Shown here: piece after piece, positions 45,851 through 54,607 of the stretch
Numbering within the stretch: position 1 is the stretch's first letter
How the letters are laid out: each line of letters begins with the position of its first letter
Assembly: GCA_900078775.1 (NCBI GenBank)
Contig: LT549889.1
Span: forward strand, 1,054,001-1,118,000
Reading direction: 5' to 3'
From: Mycolicibacterium aurum
Lineage (GTDB): Bacteria; Actinomycetota; Actinomycetes; Mycobacteriales; Mycobacteriaceae
Length of the DNA: 64,000 nt
Notes under the pieces: generated by a model
Databases searched by the model: none
Seen by the model: only the letters and a program-made list of their open reading frames with translations
Told to the model about the DNA's origin: nothing
Translations under genes and position numbers: made by a program

Positions 45851-48033
45851 CCGGCGGCGGCGATGCTCACCCAGGTGTTGTTCAGCGCCGCGGTCCCGGT
45901 GAAGGTGTCCACCAGCTCCGGGTCGTGCAGATCGTTGACGTTCGCCCCGGGCAGTGAATTAGCGTGCTGCCAACCGGTATTGCGGTGACCCCAGCCGTGC
46001 GGCACGGCGACGGTGCCGACCCGCATCTCGTCGCTGACTTCCAGCGCCACGTCGATGTGGCCGACGTCGGAGGTCAGCCGCACCGTCTGCCCGTCTGCGA
46101 GCCCGCGCGCGGCGGCGTCGTCGGGATGCATCCGCGCGGTGCACCGGTTGTTGCCGCCGGTCATCGTCGGCACATTGTGCAGCCAGGAATTGTTGCTGCG
46201 CAGGTTCCGTCGCCCGATCAGCTGCAGCCGGCCGTCCCCCGGATCCTCGGTGCCGGCGGCCAGCCGGGCCGCCGCATCGGCGACGAACTCGTAGGGCGCC
46301 AGGTGCACCCGCCGGTCGGCGGTGGCCAGCACCTTGCCCAGCCGGGGCTGTAGCGGGCCCAGGTCGATGCCGCCGGCACTGTCGCGCACCGCCCGCAGCG
46401 TGATGCCCTTGCGGCCGCGCCGCAGCCAGCCGTATGGGCCGGTGGCCAGCGCGGCGGCCGTGACGCGCAGCGGGTCGGCGAATGCGATCATCTTCTCCCG
46501 CACCGGTGCGGTCAGTTGACGCAGCGGGGCGGGCAGCAACTCGAAGGTCAACCGGCTCAGGATCTGCCAGTCCTCCAGCGCGCCGGCCGGCGGCTCGAAG
46601 GAGCGGTGCTGGTAGCGAATGTTGTTGCGCACGCTGAAGATCGTGGTCAGCAGGGCGACGTCCTCGCGTTCCAGCGGGGACACCGGCGGCAGGATGAAGT
46701 CCGCGTGCCGGGTGGTCTCGGTGATGTACATGTCCACGGCCACAAACAGATCCAGCTGGGCCAGTGCCTCGGCCAGGCGGCCCTTCTGCGGGATGGAGGA
46801 CACCGGGTTACCGGCATAGGTGATCATCGCCCGGATCCGGCCCGGGCCGTCGGTGAGCATCTCGTCGGCCATCGTCACCGCGGGCAGCTCGGTGCGGAAA
46901 GACTTGAACCGGCCGGAGCGGTCGGTCCACCATCCGTGCCCGACCGGGATGTGGCGGGCGAGCCTGGGCAGGTCGACGATCGGGGTGGAGAACATGGTGC
47001 CGCCCGGGCGGTCCAGGTTGCCGGTGACGGTGTTGAGCACCATCACCAGCCAGCTGACCAGGGTGGCGGTCTGCTGATGGCAGATGCCGATGCGGGCGTA
47101 GATGGCCGCCGACTCGGCGGCGGCGTGCTCGCGGGCCAGGGCACGGATCTCCTCGGCGCTCACCCCGGCCCGGGGCGCCATCGCCTCCGGGGTGGCCCCG
47201 GCGACCAGATCGGCCAGCTCCGCCCAGCCCGATGTCAGCTCCTGCACCGCGGCGGCGTCGCACAGGTCCTCGGTGATCAGCACGTGCAGCATGCCGAGCA
47301 GGAGATAGAGGTCCCCGCCGGGACGGACGGCGACGTGCTGATCGGCCAGCCGGGTGGTCTCGGTGCGACGCGGGTCGATCACGACGACGGTGCCGCCGCG
47401 GTCCCGCACGGCTTTGATGCGCCGTTTGGCACCGGGCATGATCGACAGCGACCCGTTGGACACCGCCGGGTTCGCGCCCAGGATCACCAGCCGATCGGTG
47501 CGGTCGATGTCGGTGATCGGCACCAGCACGTTGGAGCCGAACACCCGCCACGCCGCGTACTCGTGCGGCAACTGGTCGATCGAGGACGCCGAGTAGAAGT
47601 TCGGCGTGAGCAGCGCCAGGCGCAGGGCCAGCCCGTACAGCGCACCGGAACTGTGCGCGGCCGGGTTGCCGAGGTACATGCCCAGCGACCGGAAGCCGTG
47701 CTGGTGGCGGACACGGCGCAACCGGGCGCCGATCTCGGCGAACGCCTCGTCCCAGCCGACCGGTTCGAAGGAGTCCCCGACCCGGCGCATCGGTGTGCGC
47801 AGCCGGTCCGGGTCGTGATGCAGGCCGCCCATCGCGGTGGCCTTCGGGCAGATGTAGCCCTTGGACAACACGTCGTCGGGATTGCCGGCGATCCGGCTGA
47901 CCTGGCCGTCGGTGACGGTGACCTGGATGCCGCAGTGCGCCTCACACAGCGTGCACTGACTGCGGTGGGTGGTGCTCGCCGCTTCCTCGGCCCGGCCGCG
48001 CACCTGGGGCAGGGGGACGTCGATGGCTGTCAT
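45847..48033 (-). CDS. Molybdopterin-dependent oxidoreductase with N-terminal 4Fe-4S motif
   Basis: This 728-residue enzyme is of the bis-MGD (DMSO reductase/formate dehydrogenase alpha) type. The N terminus has the 4Fe-4S ligands CTLCEAHC plus a later Cys (YICPK). MGD-binding motifs follow ([28 protein letters not shown]), and the C terminus has the MopB C-terminal domain ([18 protein letters not shown]...). The substrate cannot be told from sequence: formate dehydrogenase-like and nitrate-reductase-like proteins share this layout. ATG 48033 is used with GGGAGG 5 nt upstream. It is inserted between glnD and ffh. Confidence 0.85.
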   Translation of the reverse strand: MTAIDVPLPQVRGRAEEAASTTHRSQCTLCEAHCGIQVTVTDGQVSRIAGNPDDVLSKGYICPKATAMGGLHHDPDRLRTPMRRVGDSFEPVGWDEAFAEIGARLRRVRHQHGFRSLGMYLGNPAAHSSGALYGLALRLALLTPNFYSASSIDQLPHEYAAWRVFGSNVLVPITDIDRTDRLVILGANPAVSNGSLSIMPGAKRRIKAVRDRGGTVVVIDPRRTETTRLADQHVAVRPGGDLYLLLGMLHVLITEDLCDAAAVQELTSGWAELADLVAGATPEAMAPRAGVSAEEIRALAREHAAAESAAIYARIGICHQQTATLVSWLVMVLNTVTGNLDRPGGTMFSTPIVDLPRLARHIPVGHGWWTDRSGRFKSFRTELPAVTMADEMLTDGPGRIRAMITYAGNPVSSIPQKGRLAEALAQLDLFVAVDMYITETTRHADFILPPVSPLEREDVALLTTIFSVRNNIRYQHRSFEPPAGALEDWQILSRLTFELLPAPLRQLTAPVREKMIAFADPLRVTAAALATGPYGWLRRGRKGITLRAVRDSAGGIDLGPLQPRLGKVLATADRRVHLAPYEFVADAAARLAAGTEDPGDGRLQLIGRRNLRSNNSWLHNVPTMTGGNNRCTARMHPDDAAARGLADGQTVRLTSDVGHIDVALEVSDEMRVGTVAVPHGWGHRNTGWQHANSLPGANVNDLHDPELVDTFTGTAALNNTWVSIAAAG

Positions 48034-48115
48034 GAGGGCCTCCCGCCGATCAGTCATCGTGCGTTGACAGATTAGCGTCACCGGCTCGGCTGAGACCAGA
48101 GTTCGGCGCGACCGT

Positions 48116-48121
48116 TAGGCT
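48116..48121 (+). promoter_or_regulatory. -10 element of ffh
   Basis: TAGGCT ends 6 nt before GTG 48128, suggesting a leaderless transcript. Confidence 0.5.
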
Positions 48122-48127
48122 TGTCAG

Positions 48128-49696
48128 GTGTTTGAATCGCTGTCTGACCGGTTGACCGGTGCACTGCAGGGGCTGCGCGCCCGAGGTCGGCTGACCGACG
48201 CCGATATCGACGCCACCGCGCGGGAGATCCGGCTGGCCCTGCTCGAAGCCGACGTGTCGCTGCCCGTGGTGCGCGCGTTCGTCGGCCGCATCAAGGAGCG
48301 GGCCAAGGGTGCGGAGGTCTCCGCGGCGCTCAACCCGGCCCAGCAGGTCGTCAAGATCGTCAACGAGGAGCTCATCGGCATCCTCGGCGGCGAGACCCGG
48401 CAGCTGGCGTTCGCCAAGACCCCGCCGACGGTCATCATGCTCGCCGGTCTGCAGGGCTCCGGTAAGACCACGCTGGCCGGCAAGCTGGCCCGGTTCCTCA
48501 AGGGCCAGGGCCACACACCGCTGCTGGTCGCCTGTGACCTGCAGCGCCCCGGCGCCGTGCACCAGCTGCAGATCGTCGGCGAGCGCGCCGGCGTCGCGGT
48601 GTTCGCACCGCACCCGGGGGTGTCGCCCGACGGGGTCACCATCGACCAGATGACCACCGGCGACCCGGTCTCGGTGGCCGCCGCCGGTCTGGCCGAGGCC
48701 AAGGCCAAGCTCTACGACGTCGTCATCGTCGACACCGCCGGCCGCCTCGGCATCGACGAAGAGCTGATGAAGCAGGCCGCGGCGATCCGGGACGCCGTGC
48801 AGCCCGACGAGACGCTGTTCGTCCTGGACGCCATGATCGGTCAGGACGCGGTCACCACCGCCGAGGCCTTCGGCTCCGGCGTCGGCTTCACCGGTGTCGT
48901 GCTGACCAAACTCGACGGTGACGCCCGCGGTGGTGCCGCGCTGTCGGTCCGCGAGATCACCGGCGTGCCGATCCTTTTCGCATCCGCCGGCGAGAAGCTG
49001 GAGGACTTCGACGTCTTCCACCCCGACCGGATGGCCAGCCGGATCCTGGGCATGGGCGACGTCCTCACCCTCATCGAGCAGGCCGAGCAGGTCTTCGATG
49101 CCGAGCAGGCCGAGGCCACCGCCGCCAAGATCGGCTCCGGCGAGCTGACCCTGGAGGACTTCCTCGAGCAGATGCTCGCGATCCGCAAGATGGGCCCGAT
49201 CGGCAACCTGCTGGGCATGCTGCCCGGCGCCGGCCAGATGAAGGACGCGCTGGCCGCCGTCGACGACAGCCAGCTGGACCGCGTGCAGGCCATCATCCGC
49301 GGCATGACCCCGGCCGAGCGGGCCGACCCGAAGATCATCAACGCTTCCCGCCGGCTGCGTATCGCCAACGGGTCCGGGGTGTCGGTCGCCGAGGTCAACC
49401 AGCTCGTCGACCGGTTCTTCGAGGCCCGCAAGATGATGTCCCAGATGGCCGGCCAGATGGGTATGCCGTTCGGGCGCAAGACCGCTGCGCGCAAGGCCGC
49501 CAAGGGTAAGAACAAGCAGGCCGGTAAGAAGAAGGGCAAAGCGGGCAAGGGCCCGACCCAGCCGAAGAACCCGCTGGGCGCAGGCATGCCCGCCGGCTTC
49601 CCGGACCTGACCGGCATGCCCAAGGGCCTCGACGAGCTGCCGCCGGGCCTGGCCAACTTCGACCTGTCCAAGCTGAAGTTCCCGGGCCAGAAGTAG
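48128..49696 (+). CDS. ffh: Signal recognition particle protein Ffh
   Basis: This 522-residue GTPase of the signal recognition particle binds signal sequences through its Met-rich M domain and 4.5S RNA. The N domain is followed by the G domain with GLQGSGKTT (about residues 107-115), DTAGRLGIDE and TKLDGDARGG. The M domain (about 310-440) includes QMLAIRKMGPIGNLLGMLPG. The C-terminal tail is Lys-rich (KGKNKQAGKKKGKAGKG) and longer than in enteric Ffh, as in mycobacteria. The GTG start follows a leaderless -10. Its partner FtsY lies upstream at 40 kb. Confidence 0.96.
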   Translation: MFESLSDRLTGALQGLRARGRLTDADIDATAREIRLALLEADVSLPVVRAFVGRIKERAKGAEVSAALNPAQQVVKIVNEELIGILGGETRQLAFAKTPPTVIMLAGLQGSGKTTLAGKLARFLKGQGHTPLLVACDLQRPGAVHQLQIVGERAGVAVFAPHPGVSPDGVTIDQMTTGDPVSVAAAGLAEAKAKLYDVVIVDTAGRLGIDEELMKQAAAIRDAVQPDETLFVLDAMIGQDAVTTAEAFGSGVGFTGVVLTKLDGDARGGAALSVREITGVPILFASAGEKLEDFDVFHPDRMASRILGMGDVLTLIEQAEQVFDAEQAEATAAKIGSGELTLEDFLEQMLAIRKMGPIGNLLGMLPGAGQMKDALAAVDDSQLDRVQAIIRGMTPAERADPKIINASRRLRIANGSGVSVAEVNQLVDRFFEARKMMSQMAGQMGMPFGRKTAARKAAKGKNKQAGKKKGKAGKGPTQPKNPLGAGMPAGFPDLTGMPKGLDELPPGLANFDLSKLKFPGQK

Positions 49697-49698
49697 CC

Positions 49699-50766
49699 GT
49701 GGCCGCACTGCATCTGCGCGGTCGGGGGCTGCCAGACGGTGAGCAGGTGCAATGGTGGGTGCACCACGGTGTGCTCTCGGCCGAGCCGATCGCCAACGCC
49801 GACACCGTGTTCGACGGCGGCTGGATCATCCCCGGCCTGGTCGACGCGCACTGCCACGTCGGGCTCGGTCCGGGTGGGGCGACGAGTTTCGACGAGGCGA
49901 TCGAGCAGGCCGAGACCGAACGTGACGTCGGCGCGCTGCTGCTGCGCGACGCCGGATCGCCGGTGGACACCCGCAGCCTCGACGATCGTGACGACCTGCC
50001 GCGCATCATCCGGGCCGGCCGGCACCTGGCCCGGCCCAAACGCTATATGCCGGGCCTGCCCATCGACATCGAGGACGAGACCCAGCTGCCCGAGTACGTG
50101 GCGCAGCAGGCCCGCTTCGGCGACGGCTGGGTGAAGCTGGTCGGGGACTGGATCGACCGCGGCGTCGGCGACCTGGCCCCGCTGTGGTCCGACGACGTGC
50201 TGGTCGAGGCGATCGCGGCCGCGCACGCCAACGGTGCCCGCGTCACCGCGCACGTATTCGGCGAGGACGCGCTGCCCGGGCTGATCAAGGCCGGTATCGA
50301 CTGCATCGAACACGGCACCGGCATCACCGACGACACCATCGAATTGATGCTCGAGCACGGCACCGCGCTGGTGCCGACGCTGATCAACATCGACAACTTC
50401 CCGGGCATCGCCGAGCAGGCGGCCAAGTATCCGACCTACGCCAAGCACATGCGTGACCTGTACGCGTCCTGCCGTCAGCGGGTCGGGGCCGCGCATGACG
50501 CCGGGATCCCGATCTACGCCGGGACCGACGCCGGCGGCATGATCGCCCACGGCCGCATCGGCGACGAGATCACCGCGCTGCACGGGGTCGGGATGAGCCC
50601 AACCGAGGCGCTCGGCGCGGCGAGCTGGAACGCCCGGGCCTGGCTGGGCCGCCCGGCTCTGGAGCACGGCGCCTCGGCGGACCTGTTGTGTTTCACCGAG
50701 GATCCGCGCGAGGTCGGGGTGAGCAACCCGGACCTGGTGATGCTGCGCGGCCGGGTCTGGAGCTGA
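49699..50766 (+). CDS. Amidohydrolase family protein (Rv2915c type)
   Basis: This 355-residue metal-dependent hydrolase of the amidohydrolase superfamily carries the first metal motif as HxH (DAHCHVGLG), later His residues (TAHVFGEDAL, CIEHGTG) and the C-terminal Asp in AGTDAGG. The substrate is unknown; Rv2915c is the ortholog by position. It begins with GTG 49699 directly after the ffh stop, so it is probably translated from the same mRNA. A paired dyad repeat and a convergent dac gene follow it. Confidence 0.88.
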   Translation: MAALHLRGRGLPDGEQVQWWVHHGVLSAEPIANADTVFDGGWIIPGLVDAHCHVGLGPGGATSFDEAIEQAETERDVGALLLRDAGSPVDTRSLDDRDDLPRIIRAGRHLARPKRYMPGLPIDIEDETQLPEYVAQQARFGDGWVKLVGDWIDRGVGDLAPLWSDDVLVEAIAAAHANGARVTAHVFGEDALPGLIKAGIDCIEHGTGITDDTIELMLEHGTALVPTLINIDNFPGIAEQAAKYPTYAKHMRDLYASCRQRVGAAHDAGIPIYAGTDAGGMIAHGRIGDEITALHGVGMSPTEALGAASWNARAWLGRPALEHGASADLLCFTEDPREVGVSNPDLVMLRGRVWS

Positions 50767-50812
50767 GGGCGTCGGGGCTGACGTTGGGGCTGACATAGCC
50801 TCCGATGAAGCA

Positions 50813-50857
50813 GTACTACCGGCAGTACCACGCTCGGCGTAGTACTGCCGGTGGTAC
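50813..50857. repeat. Paired GTACT dyads forming a bidirectional hairpin
   Basis: GTACTACCGGCAGTAC (50813-50828) and GTACTGCCGGTGGTAC (50842-50857) start 29 bp apart, the same spacing as the pair at 33619-33663. The two units are also complementary to each other apart from G-U pairs, so the RNA can fold a stem of about 20 bp. The site lies between the convergent amidohydrolase and dac genes. Confidence 0.8.
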
Positions 50858-50935
50858 TACTTTGTGCAACGCCACATGGCGGCGGAGACAGCGGCGGGCC
50901 CGGTGCCGCATGGGCGGCAAGGGACGCGGCGCACC

Positions 50936-51754
50936 CTAGCGGGGCTGGCTGAAGCCCCAGTCCAGCAGGCTGATGGCCTGCCCGTACAGATCGCCGGTGC
51001 CGTACATCTGCACCACCACCAGCCGGCGGTCGCCGCGCTGGGCCGCCCCGACGTAGGTCTTGCGGGCCAGATTCGTGAACCCGGTCTTACCGCCCAGATC
51101 CCCGGGATAGCGGCGCAGCAACTCGTTCTGATTGGACAGCGTCTTGCCCGGGAACGGCGCCGAGGGGGACCGCATGATCTGCGCGATCAGCGGATAGCGC
51201 AGTGCGGCCCGGAAGATGACCGCCAAATCGTGTGGGGTGGTCACCGACTCCCACCCGGGCCCGTCGAGGCCGGACGGCGAAGAGGCCCTGGTGCTGCGCG
51301 CCCCGACGGCGGCGGCCTTGCGGTTCATCGCCGCGACCGCGGCCCGCTGGCCGCCGAGCATATCGGCCAGCATGTTCGCAGCATCGTTGCCCGACACCAT
51401 CAGTAGCGCGCTCAGCAACTGGGTCACGGTGTAGGGCTGGCCGGGTTTCAGCCCCACACAGGAACATTCGACCTTGGTGTGCGAGTCATTGGCGCGGGCG
51501 AAGTTGTCCGGGCGCAGGTGATCGAGCACCACCATCGCCAGCAGCACCTTGATGGTGCTGGCCGGCGCGTACGACCCGTGCGGGTCCGCTGCGGCCAGCA
51601 CCGCGCCGGTGTCCAGGTCGGCGAGCAGATAAGCCTTGGCCGGTCCGTTCGCAAAGGATTGCGCGCCAGCGGGTTCCACATTGGGCGCGGCCACCGCGGG
51701 CGCCGCCATGACCGTGCTGAGGGCGAGCGCGGTCGCCGCGAACAGATGCCGCAC
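50936..51754 (-). CDS. D-alanyl-D-alanine carboxypeptidase (DacB2-like)
   Basis: This exported 272-residue penicillin-binding protein trims D-Ala from peptidoglycan pentapeptides. A signal peptide (about residues 4-22) precedes the active-site motifs STIK (about residues 68-71), SGN (about 120-122) and KTG (about 224-226). It resembles the Rv2911 (dacB2) family, which is encoded at this locus in M. tuberculosis. It lies downstream of a paralogue on the same strand. Confidence 0.9.
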   Translation of the reverse strand: MRHLFAATALALSTVMAAPAVAAPNVEPAGAQSFANGPAKAYLLADLDTGAVLAAADPHGSYAPASTIKVLLAMVVLDHLRPDNFARANDSHTKVECSCVGLKPGQPYTVTQLLSALLMVSGNDAANMLADMLGGQRAAVAAMNRKAAAVGARSTRASSPSGLDGPGWESVTTPHDLAVIFRAALRYPLIAQIMRSPSAPFPGKTLSNQNELLRRYPGDLGGKTGFTNLARKTYVGAAQRGDRRLVVVQMYGTGDLYGQAISLLDWGFSQPR

Positions 51755-51817
51755 CGGCTAGAAGCTACGGCGCGCAGGACACGTCGAGCACCCGGAACGG
51801 TCTCCGTCCGGTCTCGA

Positions 51818-52692
51818 CTACAAGACCCCGACGCCCGCCGACCGGTCCTGGGCGAACCCCCAGTCCAGCAGGGCCGAGGCCTGATCCCAGTAGGTCGGGC
51901 CGCCCTCGCGGACCAACCCGTACATCAAGGCGATCACCAACCGGCGGCCGTCGCGCTCCGCGGCGCCGACGTAGGTCTTGCGCGCCAGATCGGTGAACCC
52001 GGTCTTGCCGCCCAGCGTGCCGGGGTAGCGGCCCAGCAGCTCGTTCTGGTTGACCAGCACGCGGTCGCGGGTCCGGCCCGGGAACACCGCCGTCGGCTGC
52101 GCGGTGATCTGGGCGAACACCGGGTTGGCCAGCGCGGCCCGGAACAGCACCACCAGGTCGTGCGGCGAGGACCACATCTCGATACCGGGCCCGTCCAGGC
52201 CCGAGGGGCTGCCCGCGACGGTGGCCTGCGCCCCAGCTGCGCGGCCTTGGCGTTCATCTTGGCCAGCGCCGCCTCCCGGCCGCCCAGCGCGGTGGCCAAG
52301 GTGTTTGCTGCGTCATTGCCCGACACCAGCAGCAGACCCTCCAGCAGCTGGCGCACCGTGTAGGTCCGGCCCGGCGCGACACCCGCGCAGTTGCACTCGA
52401 CCCGGGTGTCGGCCTCCTCGGCCACCACGGTGGACTCCAGCGCGAGCTCTTCGAGCGCCACGGTGGCCAGCAGCACCTTGATCGTGCTGGCCGGCGCGTA
52501 GCGGCCGTACCCGTCGCGGGACGCCAGCACCGCGCCGCTGTCCATGTCCGCGATCACCCAGGCCTGTGCAGGTCCGTCCGGTATCGGCACCGATCCCAGC
52601 GGCTGATCGACCGCGGGAACGGCGCCCGCCATGGCGGTGCTGGCGGTGAACACACAGAACACGGAAAGGAGACCGGCGGCGAGCCTACGCAT
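51818..52692 (-). pseudogene. Second D-Ala-D-Ala carboxypeptidase paralogue, -1 frameshifted
   Basis: This gene is homologous to its downstream neighbour. The first frame (from 52692) carries a signal peptide, STIK and SGN, and runs to AKAAQLG. The second frame continues with MWSSPHDLVVLFRAAL and KTG to the end. The frames join if one C is added to the CCCC run at 52231-52234 on the plus strand (one G on the coding strand), which restores the expected AQ.TVAGSPSGLDGPG segment. It is either a recent pseudogene or, more likely given two similar breaks elsewhere, an assembly error. Restored length would be about 291 residues. Confidence 0.85.
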
Positions 52693-52804
52693 GGCGTGTG
52701 AGCTTAACGACCTTTCCCTGTCTCAGGTTTGGCAAGCGTCTTCAGCGGTAACGTTGAACGGGCGTGAACCAGAGTGGCCGAAAACCATCGAGGGGACGAA
52801 AATA

Positions 52805-54607
52805 ATGTGCGGCATCGCCGGCGAGGTTGCTCGCGGCCGATCAGCAGATCTGTCAGCCATCGCGAAAATGGCTGACTCCATGGTGCCGAGAGGCCCCGAC
52901 AGTGGCGGGTACTGGTCCCAGGGCAACGTCGCCCTCGGGCACCGCAGGTTGGCGGTCATCGACCTGTCCAGTCACGGGCAGCAGCCCATGCACGATCCGG
53001 AACTCGGCCTCACCGTCGCGTTCAACGGCTGCATCTACAACTATCCGCAGCTGCGCCAGGAGCTGATCGGCAAGGGCTACCGGTTCTTCTCGCACAGCGA
53101 CACCGAGGTGGTGCTCAAGGGCTACCGCGAGTGGGGTGAACAGGTCGTCGACCACCTCTACGGCATGTTCGCGTTCGCGGTCACCGAGGTCGACTCCGGC
53201 CGGGTATTGCTGGCCCGCGACCGGCTCGGCGTGAAACCGCTGTACTGGACCGAGGTTTCGGGTGCCTTCCGGTTCGCATCCTCGCTGCCGGCCCTGGTCG
53301 CCGCGGGCGGGGTGGACACCGACATCGACCCCGTCGCCCTGCACCACTACCTGAGCTTCCACTCGGTGGTGCCGCCGCCGCACACCATCCTCAAGGGCGT
53401 GCGCAAACTGCCACCGGGCACCGTCATGCGCATCGAGCCCGACGGCACCCGAACCGAACGTACTTACTGGGAGCCGATTTTCGAGCGGTCCGCCGAACGC
53501 GCCTCCTGGTCGGCCAACGACTGGGAAGACGCCATCCTGGCCTCTCTGCGCACCGCGGTGGAACGCCGTCTGGTCGCCGATGTCCCGGTCGGCTGCCTGC
53601 TGTCGGGCGGGCTGGACTCCAGCCTCATCGTCGGCCTGCTCGCCGAGGCCGGCCAGCACGGCCTGGCCACCTTCTCCATCGGCTTCGAAGCCGCCGGTGG
53701 GGAAGAGGGGGACGAGTTCAAGTACTCCGACATCATCGCCCGGCACTACGGCACCGACCACCACCAGATCCGCATCGACACCGCCCGCATGCTGCCCGCC
53801 CTGTCCGGGGCGATCGGCGCGATGAGCGAGCCGATGATGAGCCATGACTGCGTGGCCTTCTATCTGCTGTCCCAGGAGGTCAGCAAGCACGTCAAGGTGG
53901 TGCAGTCCGGACAGGGCGCCGACGAGATCTTCGCCGGCTACCACTGGTACCCGCCGATGGCCTACGCCGCCGACAACGACGTCGACGATGCGCTGGGCCG
54001 GTACCGGCAGGCCTTCTTCGACCGCGACCACACCGCACTGAACACGCTGCTGCAGCCGGACTGGCGGCTCGACACCGACATCGCCGGTGAGTTCGTGCGC
54101 AGCCACTTCGCGCACCCGGGAGCGGCGACGGCCACCGACCGGGCACTGCGGCTGGACACCACCGTGATGCTGGTCGACGACCCGGTCAAGCGGGTGGACA
54201 ACATGACCATGGCCTGGGGCCTGGAGGGTCGGGTGCCGTTCCTGGATCACGAGCTCGTCGAACTCGCGGCCACCTGCCCGCCCGAACTCAAGACCGCCTA
54301 CGACGGCAAGGGTGTGCTGAAAGAGGCAGCGCGGCGGGTCATCCCGCACGAGGTGATCGACCGGCCCAAGGGTTACTTCCCGGTGCCCGCGCTCAAACAC
54401 CTGGCCGGGCCCTATCTCGATCTCGTCCGCGACGCCCTGCACGGCGAGGGCGCGCGCAGCAGGGGGCTGTTCAACCCGACGGAGGTGGACCGCCTGCTCG
54501 CCGAGCCCAACGGTTATCTGACCCCGCTTCGGGGTAACCCCCTTTGGCAGCTCGGGCTGCTGGAACTGTGGCTGGCGCATCATGTGGATGGGGTAACGAC
54601 GAGATGA
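52805..54607 (+). CDS. asnO: N-acetylglutaminylglutamine amidotransferase (asparagine synthase-like)
   Basis: This 600-residue glutamine-dependent amidotransferase adds the amide in synthesis of the osmoprotectant N-acetylglutaminylglutamine amide (NAGGN). It has the class II amidotransferase domain with Cys2 (MCGIAGEV) and the ATP pyrophosphatase loop SGGLDSS (about residues 267-273). ATG 52805 places the Cys at position 2 after processing, and GAGGGGA lies upstream. It overlaps the NAGGN synthetase gene by ATGA; that neighbour is what separates it from ordinary AsnB. Expression is presumably salt-induced, but no site is recognised. Confidence 0.9.
   Translation: MCGIAGEVARGRSADLSAIAKMADSMVPRGPDSGGYWSQGNVALGHRRLAVIDLSSHGQQPMHDPELGLTVAFNGCIYNYPQLRQELIGKGYRFFSHSDTEVVLKGYREWGEQVVDHLYGMFAFAVTEVDSGRVLLARDRLGVKPLYWTEVSGAFRFASSLPALVAAGGVDTDIDPVALHHYLSFHSVVPPPHTILKGVRKLPPGTVMRIEPDGTRTERTYWEPIFERSAERASWSANDWEDAILASLRTAVERRLVADVPVGCLLSGGLDSSLIVGLLAEAGQHGLATFSIGFEAAGGEEGDEFKYSDIIARHYGTDHHQIRIDTARMLPALSGAIGAMSEPMMSHDCVAFYLLSQEVSKHVKVVQSGQGADEIFAGYHWYPPMAYAADNDVDDALGRYRQAFFDRDHTALNTLLQPDWRLDTDIAGEFVRSHFAHPGAATATDRALRLDTTVMLVDDPVKRVDNMTMAWGLEGRVPFLDHELVELAATCPPELKTAYDGKGVLKEAARRVIPHEVIDRPKGYFPVPALKHLAGPYLDLVRDALHGEGARSRGLFNPTEVDRLLAEPNGYLTPLRGNPLWQLGLLELWLAHHVDGVTTR

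Noticed and set aside
46516..48075. 519-residue plus-strand open frame opposite the molybdopterin oxidoreductase
   Set aside because: Shadow of the minus-strand enzyme, whose Fe-S and MGD motifs are clear.
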